Shown piece after piece: positions 15,867-24,387 of a DNA stretch of 43,140 nucleotides (its first letter is position 1; every line of letters starts with the position of its first letter). The DNA comes from Equadaptatus sp045642025 (GTDB lineage Bacteria; Synergistota; Synergistia; Synergistales; Synergistaceae). Where the stretch lies: positions 1-43,140 of the forward strand of contig JAZUIB010000041.1 in the NCBI GenBank assembly GCA_045642025.1, in the 5' to 3' direction. Under the pieces are notes generated by a model. The model saw only the letters and a list, made by a program, of their open reading frames with translations, was not told the DNA's origin and searched no databases. A program made the position numbers and the translations under genes.

Positions 15867-17338
15867 TGGAATTCTGCAAAATGTCAGCTGCTGAGATAGC
15901 TGAAGGCGTACGCGCTAAAAGATGGACTGCGTCAGAGGTGCTTGAAGCGTGTCTCAAACGTATCAAAAAATATGATGGGAAAATCAACGCTGTTGTGACT
16001 CTTTGTGAAGAAAAAGCGCGCAGGGAAGCTGCCAATATTGACGCCAAAATCGCGCGAGGCGAAGATGTTGGTATTCTTGCAGGTGTGCCTTATGTTGCCA
16101 AGGATAATTTCTGCGCTGAAGGAGTAAAAACAACCTGTTGCAGCAAAATGCTTGAAAATTGGGTATCTAACTATGACGCCACAGTGATAAAGCTTATGAG
16201 AGAAGCAGGGGCAGTGCTTATGGGCAAAACAAATATGGACGAATTTGCGATGGGTAGCACAACTGAAAGTTCAATTTTCGGAGCAACGTTGAATCCGCGC
16301 GACATCACGCGTGTTTCCGGTGGTAGTTCTGGCGGAAGTGCAGCAGCTATTGCAGCAGGCTACTGCCCTATAGCGCTCGGAAGCGATACTGGAGGCTCTG
16401 TTCGCCAGCCTGCCGCATTCTGCGGTGTACAAGGTTTCAAACCTTCCTACGGGCAAATCAGCCGCTACGGAATAGTCGGGTATGTTTCATCACTCGATCA
16501 GGCAGGTCCTATAGCAAGAAACGTGAAAGACCTTGCACTAGTAACCAATGTCCTTGCAAAGACCGATTATTACGACAGCACGTGTGATGCATACGACAGA
16601 CCTTCTTTTACGGAGGGACTTAATGGGGCGACGCTTAAGGGCAAAAAAATAGCAGTGCTTTCAGGTTATGACAAATCGCATGTAGCCCCTGTGCTTCTTG
16701 ACGCAATTGACAAAACGGTTGAATACTGCAAAGCACAAGGGGCTGAACTGTTTGAAATAGACCTTCCTGTCGCAAGAAAACACGCGGTTGCTTGCTACTA
16801 CATGATAACCTTGGGCGATGCCAGCTCAAAAATGGCATGCTTTGATGGAATGCGCTACGGTTACCACGAGGATGGCAAAAATCTTACAGACATGTACAAA
16901 AAAAGCCGCAACAACGGCTTTGGAGAAGAAGTCCGACGCCGTATACTCATCGGAACATGCATACTTTCACGCGGATATTTCGACAACTACTATGTTCCTG
17001 CGACAAGAGTGCGCCAGATGATAGCAGATGAATTCAAAGAACTTTTCACAAAAGCTGATGCCTGTATCTGCCCGATACATCCGAACCTTGCTTACAAACT
17101 CGGTTACGTTGATGACAATCCTCTTCGCGTGTATCTCGGAGATGCCTTCTCATCAATCTCAAACCTTGCGGGGCTTCCTTCAATTTCTGTCAACACAGGC
17201 TTTACAAACGAAGGGCTTGCAACTTACGTTCAGCTTATAGGTCCGCGTTTCGGCGACGATAAACTGCTTGCGATAGCATCTGAAGTTGAAAAAGGCTTCG
17301 GAGCACCTGAAATTGCGGCACTGGAAGGAGTGTGTTAG
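15866..17338 (+). CDS. gatA: Asp/Glu-tRNA amidotransferase subunit A (amidase)
   Basis: GatA releases ammonia from glutamine or asparagine and passes it to GatB. The 490-residue protein carries the amidase signature with the full Ser-cisSer-Lys triad: K79 in VAKDN, S154 in SGGSSGG and S178 in GSDTGGS. These numbers are the same as those known for Staphylococcus GatA. The rest follows the amidase fold, including SSLDQAGPIARNV. The start ATG overlaps the gatC stop (TAATG). gatB begins 3 bases after the stop, so gatC-gatA-gatB form one unit downstream of ligA. Confidence 0.98.
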   Translation: MEFCKMSAAEIAEGVRAKRWTASEVLEACLKRIKKYDGKINAVVTLCEEKARREAANIDAKIARGEDVGILAGVPYVAKDNFCAEGVKTTCCSKMLENWVSNYDATVIKLMREAGAVLMGKTNMDEFAMGSTTESSIFGATLNPRDITRVSGGSSGGSAAAIAAGYCPIALGSDTGGSVRQPAAFCGVQGFKPSYGQISRYGIVGYVSSLDQAGPIARNVKDLALVTNVLAKTDYYDSTCDAYDRPSFTEGLNGATLKGKKIAVLSGYDKSHVAPVLLDAIDKTVEYCKAQGAELFEIDLPVARKHAVACYYMITLGDASSKMACFDGMRYGYHEDGKNLTDMYKKSRNNGFGEEVRRRILIGTCILSRGYFDNYYVPATRVRQMIADEFKELFTKADACICPIHPNLAYKLGYVDDNPLRVYLGDAFSSISNLAGLPSISVNTGFTNEGLATYVQLIGPRFGDDKLLAIASEVEKGFGAPEIAALEGVC

Positions 17339-17341
17339 AAG

Positions 17342-18799
17342 ATGGCAAGAAAAGTTGTAATAGGACTGGAGATACATCTTCAGCTTAACACCAAAACAAA
17401 ACTCTTCTGCGAATGCTCAACAGACTATATCGGCGCGCAGCCGAACTCAAATGTCTGTCAGATATGCCTTGCGATTCCGGGAACTCTGCCGATCATAAAC
17501 GACCATGCGGTAGAACTCGCAGTAAAAATGGGACTTGGTCTCCATTGTCAGATTAACGACCAGACACGTTTTCACAGAAAACATTATTTCTATGCAGACC
17601 TTCCGAAAGCATACCAGGTTACGCAGTATGAGCACGCAATCGCAACAGGCGGGTATCTTGACATTGTTGCCGACGGAAAGAAAAAACGTGTACGTCTCGA
17701 CCATCTCCACCTTGAAGAAGACGCAGGCAAACTTGTTCATCCGACAAGCGACGGAAGACTTTCCGGCGCGGCATACTCTCTTGTTGACTACAACCGCGGC
17801 GGCATTCCGCTTTCAGAAATAGTTTCAATGCCTGACATGAATTCCGCGGCAGAGGCAGTTGCTTACATTACGCAGATCCGCCAGCTTGCGCGTTATCTCA
17901 AAGTGTCAGACGGTGAAATGGAAAGCGGCTCGCTCCGCGTTGACGTAAACGTTTCTCTTTCCAACCCTGACGGAAGTCTTGGTACGCGTGTGGAAATCAA
18001 AAATGTCAACTCTCTCAAATCCATCGAACGCGCGCTTGAATATGAAATCGCGCGTCAGAACAGAGCGCTTGATACAGGAGAGCCTCTTTACATGGAAACA
18101 AGACTTTGGGACGACGTTGCAGGTGTAACGCGTTCAATGAGAAACAAGGAAAGTGCCAGAGATTACCGCTACTATCTTGAAATGGACCTTGCGCCTATTG
18201 ACGCAAAACCTGAATATGTGCAGAAAATCCGTGAAAGTATGCCCGAAATGCCGTGGGACAAGCGCGACCGCTTTGTTGAACAGTACGGACTTTCATTTGA
18301 AGACAGCGTAAAGATTACGGAGCAGCTTGAAATGGCGGAATACTTTGAAAAGTGTGTTGAGCAAGGGGCTCCGGCTGACAAAGCTGCAAATTGGATTATG
18401 ACCGAAATCAGCCGTGTACTCAACGAAAGAGGTGTTTGCATCTGCGAATTCGGTGTGTCTGCCGAAGAAACAGGCAAACTCATAGCCAAAATCGCAAAGA
18501 AAGAATTGTCCAACACGCAGGCAAAAGATATATTTGCGGTCATGATTGAAAAAGGCTGTACGCTTGATGAAGCAATCAAAGCAAGCGGCGCTTCAGTCGG
18601 CAGAGTTGAAGGCAGCGCGCTTGAGGAGGTTGTTAAAAAAATAATCGAAGGACAGTCGGAAGTTGCGGCAACAATTCGCAGCGGAGAAGATAAAAAAGGC
18701 GGTAAAATGAAGTTTCTGCAAGGACTTGTTATGCGTGAAACGCGCGGTTCCGCAAATCCAGCAGAAGTTGTACAGCTTATTGAAAAACTGCTTAAATAA
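17342..18799 (+). CDS. gatB: Asp/Glu-tRNA amidotransferase subunit B
   Basis: GatB is the kinase/transamidase subunit: it activates the side-chain carboxylate of Glu- or Asp-tRNA with ATP and amidates it. The 485-residue product begins with the conserved VIGLEIHLQLNTKTKLFC. CECS and CQICLAIPGTLP supply the zinc-site cysteines. The EDAGKL and DYNRGGIPL motifs follow near residues 120-160, and the C-terminal YqeY-like helical tail ends the protein (VKKIIEGQSEVAATI, residues about 400-485). The ATG lies 3 bases after gatA. The gene ends the gat unit. No clear terminator follows before the next promoter. Confidence 0.98.
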   Translation: MARKVVIGLEIHLQLNTKTKLFCECSTDYIGAQPNSNVCQICLAIPGTLPIINDHAVELAVKMGLGLHCQINDQTRFHRKHYFYADLPKAYQVTQYEHAIATGGYLDIVADGKKKRVRLDHLHLEEDAGKLVHPTSDGRLSGAAYSLVDYNRGGIPLSEIVSMPDMNSAAEAVAYITQIRQLARYLKVSDGEMESGSLRVDVNVSLSNPDGSLGTRVEIKNVNSLKSIERALEYEIARQNRALDTGEPLYMETRLWDDVAGVTRSMRNKESARDYRYYLEMDLAPIDAKPEYVQKIRESMPEMPWDKRDRFVEQYGLSFEDSVKITEQLEMAEYFEKCVEQGAPADKAANWIMTEISRVLNERGVCICEFGVSAEETGKLIAKIAKKELSNTQAKDIFAVMIEKGCTLDEAIKASGASVGRVEGSALEEVVKKIIEGQSEVAATIRSGEDKKGGKMKFLQGLVMRETRGSANPAEVVQLIEKLLK

Positions 18800-18809
18800 T
18801 AAAAATAAT

Positions 18810-18839
18810 TTGACTTGCAGCCTGTATAAATAGTATTAT
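18810..18839 (+). promoter_or_regulatory. Promoter of the EF-G-like gene
   Basis: TTGACT (18810-18815) and TATTAT (18834-18839) are separated by 18 bases. The spacer and -10 are embedded in the palindrome at 18820-18848. Confidence 0.65.
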
Positions 18840-18848
18840 AGTACAGGC
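18820..18848. promoter_or_regulatory. Operator-like palindrome over the fusA-like promoter
   Basis: GCCTGTA (18820-18826) and TACAGGC (18842-18848) are perfect inverted repeats with a 15-base AT-rich centre that contains the -10 box. The position fits a repressor site better than an RNA hairpin, because the left arm lies upstream of the expected transcription start. The binding protein is unknown. Confidence 0.5.
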
Positions 18849-18926
18849 GCGGAACAGACGAGGTTCTGTTTCACTTCATTTTGTGTTCAAAATCTGAATT
18901 GCAATAAAAACTGAGGAGTGGTACAC

Positions 18927-21014
18927 ATGGGAGCACGCAAGCCTGAAGACACCAGAGGTCTCGCCTTAATATCACATGGTGGCGCAGGAAAAACATCACT
19001 TAACGAAGCAATGCTTTTTGACGCAGGGCAAATTACGCGTATGGGCAAAGTCGAAGACAAAAATACAGTTTCCGACTATGACGGTGAAGAGCAGAAACGC
19101 GGAATATCAATTAACACATCGCTTTCTACAATTCCATACAAAAACAAAACCCTCTTTATCCTTGATACGCCTGGTTTTGCAGACTTTATCGGCGAACAGC
19201 GCGGTGCTATGCGTGCCGCGGACGGCGCAGTAGTTGTCATAAACTGTACAGCCGGAGTTGAAGTGCAGACTCAGTCGGTATGGCAGCTTGCAGAAGATAA
19301 TTCAACACCTGCGATCTTCTTTGTAAGTAAAGTTGACCGTGAGCATGCAAGTTATGACGATGCGGTTGCAGATATCCAGGAAAACATATCCGACCATGCA
19401 GTGCCGCTCTATCTGCCAATCGGCTCCGAACTTAACTTCAAAGGTGTTGTCAACGTCCTCACCGGCAAAGCATACACATACAAAGGTGACGGAAGCAAAG
19501 ATTTCACAGAAGGTGATGTACCTGCAGATATGGCAGACGCTGTGGAAGCCGCCAAAGAAGCGCTTATCGAACGTGCGGTAGAAGCAGACGATGACCTTAT
19601 GATGCGTTATCTTGACGGTGAAACACTCACCGACGAAGAAATTCAGACTGTTGTACGTAAAGCAGTATGCTCGAGAACAATATTCCCGATACTTCCGGGC
19701 TCATCGACGGCAAATATCGGCATTCTCCAGCTTATGGATGCAATAGTTGATTATATGCCGTCACCGCTTGATATACACAGCAGAGTTGCTCTTAACGGTG
19801 AAGAAGAAGTTAAAATTGAACCGAACGAAAATGGCAAATTCCTAGGTTTCGTATTCAAAGTAATGGTTGACCCGTATGTCGGTAAACTTTCATTTGTCAA
19901 AGTTATGTCCGGAAAACTCACGGCTGATCAGTCGGTCTACAACGTAAATGAAGGCGTTGAAGAACGTACCGGTTCATTCCGGCTTATGAAAGGCAAGGAA
20001 AGCACTGAAGTTAAGGAAATTACGCTTGGTGACGTTATCGCAATACCTAAACTTGAAAGCACAACAGCTGGCAACACTCTCGGAACAAAAGGCGAAACAC
20101 TTAAATTCAAAGATATCCAGCTTCCGAAACCTGTCTACAGTGTGGCAATCTTTGCTAAGAGCCGTGCAGACGAAGACAAACTCGGGACAGCAATCTCAAA
20201 GACACTTAAAGAAGACCCGACACTCTCCTATGAGAAAAATCCTGAAACCCACGACTCAATACTTTCAGGTATGGGCGATATGCATCTTGATATAATGCTT
20301 TCAAGAATCAAAGAGCGCTACAAAGTTGAACTTGAAACTAAAACCCCGAGAGTTCCGTATCGCGAAACAATCAAAAAACGTGCGGAAGCCCAGGGCAAAC
20401 ACAAAAAACAGTCAGGCGGTCGCGGACAGTATGGTGACGTATGGTTCAGACTTATCCCGGGTGAAACAAACTCAGGTATTGAATTTATAGATAAAATTGT
20501 CGGAGGCGCTGTTCCCAAAAACTACCTTCCTGCAGCTGAAAAAGGACTCCGTGAAGCTGCAGAACGCGGCTTCCTCGCGGGTTTCCCTGCAACAGACTTT
20601 AGTTGCGAAATCTTCGACGGTTCATACCATGAAGTTGACTCGTCAGAAATGGCGTTCAAAATTGCGGCTTCACTTGCCTTCAAAAACTGCATGGCAGCCG
20701 CAAACGCAATCCTTATGGAACCTGTAATGGACGTTGAAGTTGTTGTCCCTGAAGATTATCTCGGCGATGTTATGGGTGACTTTAACAGCAGACGCGGACG
20801 CATCATGGGTATAGACAGCGCTGGAAAACTTCAGATAGTCAAAGCGCAGTGCCCGCTCTCAGAAATGTTCCGCTACGCAATTCTGCTTCGCTCAATGACC
20901 TCAGGACGCGGCAGTTTCTCAATGGAATATTCGCATTACGAAGAAGTCCCGCAGGAAATTGCAAAGAAAGTTATCGCGCAGGCGCAGGCAGAAAAAGAAG
21001 CAGAAGAAGAATAA
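18927..21014 (+). CDS. Elongation factor G-like translational GTPase (EF-G paralogue)
   Basis: This is a full-length EF-G relative of 695 aa, with G domain, domain II (VDPYVGKLSFVKVMSGKL, about 315-385), domain III, domain IV (KKQSGGRGQYGDVWFRL near 490) and domain V. The P-loop reads SHGGAGKTS, not the GHIDAGKTT of canonical EF-G. G3 is DTPGFADF and G4 is SKVD. It therefore looks like the FusA2/EF-G-2 group of paralogues, whose role is poorly known. True fusA normally sits with rpsL/rpsG, absent here. The ATG at 18927 has GAGGAG 8 bases upstream, rather than GTG 18918. It is monocistronic, between its own promoter and a strong terminator. Confidence 0.9.
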   Translation: MGARKPEDTRGLALISHGGAGKTSLNEAMLFDAGQITRMGKVEDKNTVSDYDGEEQKRGISINTSLSTIPYKNKTLFILDTPGFADFIGEQRGAMRAADGAVVVINCTAGVEVQTQSVWQLAEDNSTPAIFFVSKVDREHASYDDAVADIQENISDHAVPLYLPIGSELNFKGVVNVLTGKAYTYKGDGSKDFTEGDVPADMADAVEAAKEALIERAVEADDDLMMRYLDGETLTDEEIQTVVRKAVCSRTIFPILPGSSTANIGILQLMDAIVDYMPSPLDIHSRVALNGEEEVKIEPNENGKFLGFVFKVMVDPYVGKLSFVKVMSGKLTADQSVYNVNEGVEERTGSFRLMKGKESTEVKEITLGDVIAIPKLESTTAGNTLGTKGETLKFKDIQLPKPVYSVAIFAKSRADEDKLGTAISKTLKEDPTLSYEKNPETHDSILSGMGDMHLDIMLSRIKERYKVELETKTPRVPYRETIKKRAEAQGKHKKQSGGRGQYGDVWFRLIPGETNSGIEFIDKIVGGAVPKNYLPAAEKGLREAAERGFLAGFPATDFSCEIFDGSYHEVDSSEMAFKIAASLAFKNCMAAANAILMEPVMDVEVVVPEDYLGDVMGDFNSRRGRIMGIDSAGKLQIVKAQCPLSEMFRYAILLRSMTSGRGSFSMEYSHYEEVPQEIAKKVIAQAQAEKEAEEE

Positions 21015-21031
21015 TCACAATTCAGCAGTTA

Positions 21032-21062
21032 AAATCGCCGGAGAAATCCGGCGATTTTTTTG
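21032..21062 (+). terminator. Intrinsic terminator of the EF-G-like gene
   Basis: A perfect 11-bp stem AAATCGCCGGA/TCCGGCGATTT with a GAAA tetraloop is followed by a T run. Confidence 0.95.
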
Positions 21063-21354
21063 TGTTTAGAAGCTAAATCAGAAGATATTGCATGCAAAAT
21101 AGTTTAGAATAGACATTAAGGGCTGACAAAGCATTAATAAATACCGTAAATTTCTTTAGAGCATAATTACATGCAATAACAAACGAATATCCATTTTTCA
21201 ATTATCACGAATAATTTAGGTGTGCGATGATAATGTAGTATAATGATTGCTAACGAAATGGAAATGCTTATCTATTTTTTTGTATTTTACACTGTTTCCT
21301 GTGCTGTTTACAGCTTTGTATGCAGCAAAAATCGTATAGATGGGGTGAGTTAAG
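21063..21354. other. AT-rich intergenic region upstream of the CotH-like gene
   Basis: No gene is supported here. A perfect TATAAT at 21239-21244 without a good -35 is the best promoter candidate for the next gene. It would give a leader of about 100 bases. Confidence 0.4.
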
Positions 21355-22755
21355 ATGTCAGAATTAAGCAAAATTAAGAAATTTATCCCAATGTTTGCGG
21401 TACTGCTGTTGTTTGCGGCGGTTGCGTTTGCCGGAGGCTGCGGTGGCAGTGACGATTGTGACAATGTCATTGTCGCAATCAAACTTGTAGACGGTAAATA
21501 TATGGTGCACTACAAATGTCTTAACTGCGGTGCCGAAACAGAGAATACACTCGAAGAATCAGAGATTAAAGATATGCCTGTTCTAGATATAATCGGTTTG
21601 CTGGACAATGCGCCTGAAGAAAAGAAAGTGCAGGTTGAGGTAAACTACTTCAATGACGCTGAAATACCAGGGTTCACTACGTATGCTACGGTGAAAGTGC
21701 AGGGCGCTACTTCTGCCGAATATCCCAAGAAAAATTACAACATTCAGTTTTATAAAGACAACACATACAACAAGAAAAACAAAATTACTCTCAGAGAAAC
21801 GTGGGGAAAACAGAGCAAATATACGCTCAAGGCAAATTGGGTTGATTATTCGCAGGCAAGAAACATCGTCTCAGGAAGACTTTACGGAAAAATCGCCATG
21901 GCAAATAAACAGAGTGACGGAATTGAAAAAGCTCCGAACGGAGGCACCGTTGACGGTTATTCCGTAATAATCCTCAACAACGGAGAATTTTACGGACTAT
22001 ATACACTGAACATAAAAAAAGATGACTGGATGTTCGGTCTGAAAAATGATGCAGATACGCATTCAGCTGTTCTTATGGCAAATAACTGGAATGAGCCTGT
22101 CTATCTTACAAAAGATATTACCAATATAGCAGACGACCCAAGCAACGAAGAAGGTTTCGGCTGTGAATTTCAAGGTGACGAGGCAACTGACGTAGATATA
22201 ATCGCAAGTTTCAATACATTTACACGAGCACTGCGTCAGGTTAATTCCAAAGAAACACTGCTTGCAAAACTGCCTCCGGCGACGATTGCGCGCGGAATCG
22301 ACTGTATGTTGTTCACGTACGTCATCTGCGCGTCTGACAACACCGCCAAAAATATCACATACGTAACCTATGATGGAACAATATGGATGCCCTCTATGTA
22401 CGATATGGACGGTACATGGGGATTACACTGGAGAGGCAAGAGCTATAATGACCCGCTGTCAATGGTTGTGCCGTCAGAGAAAGAGGGGACTCTGTTGTGG
22501 CAGTGCCTTTACAAATACAACTTTGACGCAGTTGCCGCAAGATACAAAGAACTGAGAGAAACATTCCTGACCTACGACAAGATTATTACAGAATTTGAAG
22601 CCTTTGATAGTAAAATTCCTGCAATAGTACGGAAAACCGAACGGGGCAAATGGAAAGACGTTCCGAGTCAGGACAGTAACAACCTTGAGCAGATTAAAAA
22701 ATTCACAAAGACAAGACTTGAATTTTTGGACGGCAAATTCGGATTTGGCAAATAG
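21355..22755 (+). CDS. CotH kinase-family exported protein, probable lipoprotein
   Basis: CotH-family proteins are atypical protein kinases, first known from Bacillus spore coats and also common as secreted proteins of anaerobes. The 466-residue product has an N-terminal hydrophobic export signal (residues 10-27) ending FAGGC, which could be a lipobox with Cys29 or a signal peptidase I site before GG. A Cys-containing segment (CGGSDDC, YKCLNCGAE) follows, then the CotH domain: KVQGATSAEYPKKNYNIQF near 120, LKANWVDYSQARNIVSGRL near 160, a GLYTLNIKKDD strand and the acidic active-site-like MPSMYDMDGTWGLHW near 345. The ATG has GGGGTGAG upstream. It is monocistronic, and its substrate is unknown. 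Confidence 0.83.
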   Translation: MSELSKIKKFIPMFAVLLLFAAVAFAGGCGGSDDCDNVIVAIKLVDGKYMVHYKCLNCGAETENTLEESEIKDMPVLDIIGLLDNAPEEKKVQVEVNYFNDAEIPGFTTYATVKVQGATSAEYPKKNYNIQFYKDNTYNKKNKITLRETWGKQSKYTLKANWVDYSQARNIVSGRLYGKIAMANKQSDGIEKAPNGGTVDGYSVIILNNGEFYGLYTLNIKKDDWMFGLKNDADTHSAVLMANNWNEPVYLTKDITNIADDPSNEEGFGCEFQGDEATDVDIIASFNTFTRALRQVNSKETLLAKLPPATIARGIDCMLFTYVICASDNTAKNITYVTYDGTIWMPSMYDMDGTWGLHWRGKSYNDPLSMVVPSEKEGTLLWQCLYKYNFDAVAARYKELRETFLTYDKIITEFEAFDSKIPAIVRKTERGKWKDVPSQDSNNLEQIKKFTKTRLEFLDGKFGFGK

Positions 22756-22766
22756 TTAATAATCAT

Positions 22767-22800
22767 CAGGGCGGAACAAGAAAAGCTCCGCCCTGTTTTT
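22767..22800 (+). terminator. Intrinsic terminator of the CotH-like gene
   Basis: CAGGGCGGA (22767-22775) pairs with TCCGCCCTG (22787-22795), followed by TTTTT. Confidence 0.92.
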
Positions 22801-22828
22801 ATGGTCGCCTGTTGGTACGTTGATTATA

Positions 22829-22862
22829 AACAATCCGCCTGCAACGGCGGATTGTTATTTTT
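22829..22862. terminator. Second hairpin, terminator-like, at the 3' end of the XRE remnant
   Basis: AACAATCCGCC (22829-22839) and GGCGGATTGTT (22846-22856) form a perfect 11-bp stem, with ATTTTT on the + side. It overlaps the stop codon of the - strand remnant and may once have terminated that gene. Confidence 0.6.
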
Positions 22863-23097
22863 CAGAGCGTGATTTTGAAAGCTGCTCTAAAATTGTTGCG
22901 TAGGTATAAAGTTTATAGTTATCTTCTGCGGACAGAGAACGCATTAAATCCATAGTAGAGTCTATTGTTTTGTCTGAAATTCTGAAAATGCCATCGTCAT
23001 CTTCGCCTCGCCTGTTTTTATCCACATCGTATTCAAACAAATCATTAGGCGAACAATCGAGCAGGTCGATCAGTTTTAAAGCGCACGGAATAACAAT
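22855..23097 (-). pseudogene. 3' remnant of an XRE-family HTH regulator
   Basis: On the - strand the frame is open for about 80 codons up to a TAG at 23098-23100. It reads IPCALKLIDLLDCSPNDLF and then a charged helical tail ending SKSRSEK. The first part matches the last helices of an XRE/Cro helix-turn-helix domain (compare the common ALKLAKALGVSLDELF pattern). The DNA-recognition helices and a start codon with ribosome site are missing, and the sequence upstream has frequent stops. The longest start-to-stop frame is a 61-codon TTG frame without Shine-Dalgarno. I read it as a decayed regulator. The family call is inference from a short segment. Confidence 0.55.
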
Positions 23098-23225
23098 CTA
23101 TATAACTAATTGTTTAAAAAAACCAAACTAAAACTGGCAACAAACTTTATAATAAAAAGTAAAAACACAATATGCTTTATAAATATTAAATGAAGTTTCA
23201 AGTTATCGGAAGCGTGAATCGGGTG

Positions 23226-23234
23226 TGCTATAAT
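23226..23234 (+). promoter_or_regulatory. Extended -10 promoter of the iron exporter gene
   Basis: TGC-TATAAT is a perfect extended -10 (TG at 23226-23227, TATAAT 23229-23234). The -35 region is poor. The leader would be about 20 bases. Confidence 0.6.
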
Positions 23235-23258
23235 GTGTGCAGTTTTGGAGGCGAAGTT

Positions 23259-24122
23259 ATGAACGAAAAGGTTATGTCTGTGCTCAGGGCAATGCAGGTT
23301 AATGAAATTACTGAGTATTATATATACAGTGCGCTTGCGAAAAAATTGAAAGGTAACAATGCAAAAGTGATGCAGGCGATTGCTGATGCTGAGTATGCTC
23401 ACGGTGTGGTATGGAGCAAGTATACAGGAATTGATGTTAAACCAGTTCAATGGAAGGTTCTTTATTTCAGATTTATTGCAATGCTTTTTGGCGTAACTTT
23501 TGTTCTTAATCTTATGGAAAAAGGTGAACAGAACGCTCAGTGGATCTATTCTGAGATAGAAAAGGATATCCCTGAAGCAGAAAGAATCCGCCATGATGAG
23601 GAGGAACATGAAGAAACGCTGATGTCAATGATTGACGATGAGCGGCTGAAATACACCGGCTCAATAGTCTTGGGACTGAATGACGCTCTTGTTGAACTCA
23701 CGGGTGCTCTTGCAGGTTTTACTTTTGCTCTCGGAAATTGCAGAACAATAGGTATGGCAGGCTTTATTACAGGCAGCGCAGCGACCTTTTCAATGGCGGC
23801 TTCCGAGTACCTTTCAAAGAAAAATGAGGGAGGAGACAGTCATCCGCTGAAGGCTGCGGCGATTACCGGAGGCACTTATCTCGGTGTTGTTATTTTTCTG
23901 CTTCTGCCGTATTTTGTCTGCAGCTTGCCAATGGTTGCGCTTGCGCTTTGCCTTGCGATAGCGGCAATTATTATTTGGACGTTTACATTTTATGTTTCTA
24001 CTGTTTACAAAAAACTTTTCTGGCCGGAATTTCTTGAGATGCTGTGTATTAGCTTTGGTGTCGCAGTTTTCTCGTTCTGTATCGGCTGGCTTGCACAGAA
24101 GTTTCTTGGAATTGAGGTGTAG
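23259..24122 (+). CDS. Ferritin-like/VIT1 fusion membrane protein, probable Fe(II)/Mn(II) exporter
   Basis: This is an erythrin-VIT1 (MbfA-like) protein of 287 aa. The N-terminal ferritin-like four-helix domain (about residues 1-130) has di-iron ligand motifs: EITEYY, AEYAHG (ExxH) and HDEEEHEE. The C-terminal VIT1/CCC1 part has hydrophobic segments from about residue 135 (GSIVLGLNDALVELTGALAGFTF, the family signature) to the end. Relatives such as MbfA export iron and protect against iron and peroxide stress. The ATG at 23259 has TTGGAGG 6 bases upstream. A longer in-frame start at 23190 precedes the promoter and is rejected. The glutaredoxin gene follows after 3 bases. Confidence 0.88.
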   Translation: MNEKVMSVLRAMQVNEITEYYIYSALAKKLKGNNAKVMQAIADAEYAHGVVWSKYTGIDVKPVQWKVLYFRFIAMLFGVTFVLNLMEKGEQNAQWIYSEIEKDIPEAERIRHDEEEHEETLMSMIDDERLKYTGSIVLGLNDALVELTGALAGFTFALGNCRTIGMAGFITGSAATFSMAASEYLSKKNEGGDSHPLKAAAITGGTYLGVVIFLLLPYFVCSLPMVALALCLAIAAIIIWTFTFYVSTVYKKLFWPEFLEMLCISFGVAVFSFCIGWLAQKFLGIEV

Positions 24123-24125
24123 TTT

Positions 24126-24365
24126 ATGACGATTAAAGTTTATTCGACGCCTGTTTGTCCGTGGTGTGATAAGGTAAAGGAATATCTGACGTCTAAAGGT
24201 GTTCCTTTTGTTAATGTTGATATTTCAAAAGACCGCGGCGCTGCTATTGATATGATTAAGAAAACCTATCAGATGGCAGTTCCTGTTACAATGTGCGGCG
24301 ATGAGTTTGTTGTCGGATATGATACCCAAAAACTTGACAATCTTATTGAGAAGTCACAAAACTAA
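24126..24365 (+). CDS. Glutaredoxin-like thiol-disulfide protein (NrdH/Grx type)
   Basis: This is a 79-residue thioredoxin-fold protein with active site CPWC at residues 11-14 and the cis-Pro motif AVPVT near residue 52. It ends with the GYDTQKL segment usual for small NrdH/UxxT-type glutaredoxins. It is a cytoplasmic reductant; the partner is unknown. The ATG at 24126 follows a GAGGTG site in the end of the exporter gene, so it is cotranscribed and probably works with it in redox or metal stress defence (inference). pgi starts 22 bases later. Confidence 0.9.
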   Translation: MTIKVYSTPVCPWCDKVKEYLTSKGVPFVNVDISKDRGAAIDMIKKTYQMAVPVTMCGDEFVVGYDTQKLDNLIEKSQN

Positions 24366-24387
24366 TATATAACTTGGGTGATAGGTT

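Noticed and set aside
23190..23258. N-terminal extension of the iron exporter
   Set aside because: It would begin upstream of a strong extended -10 promoter and lacks a ribosome site, while ATG 23259 has TTGGAGG.
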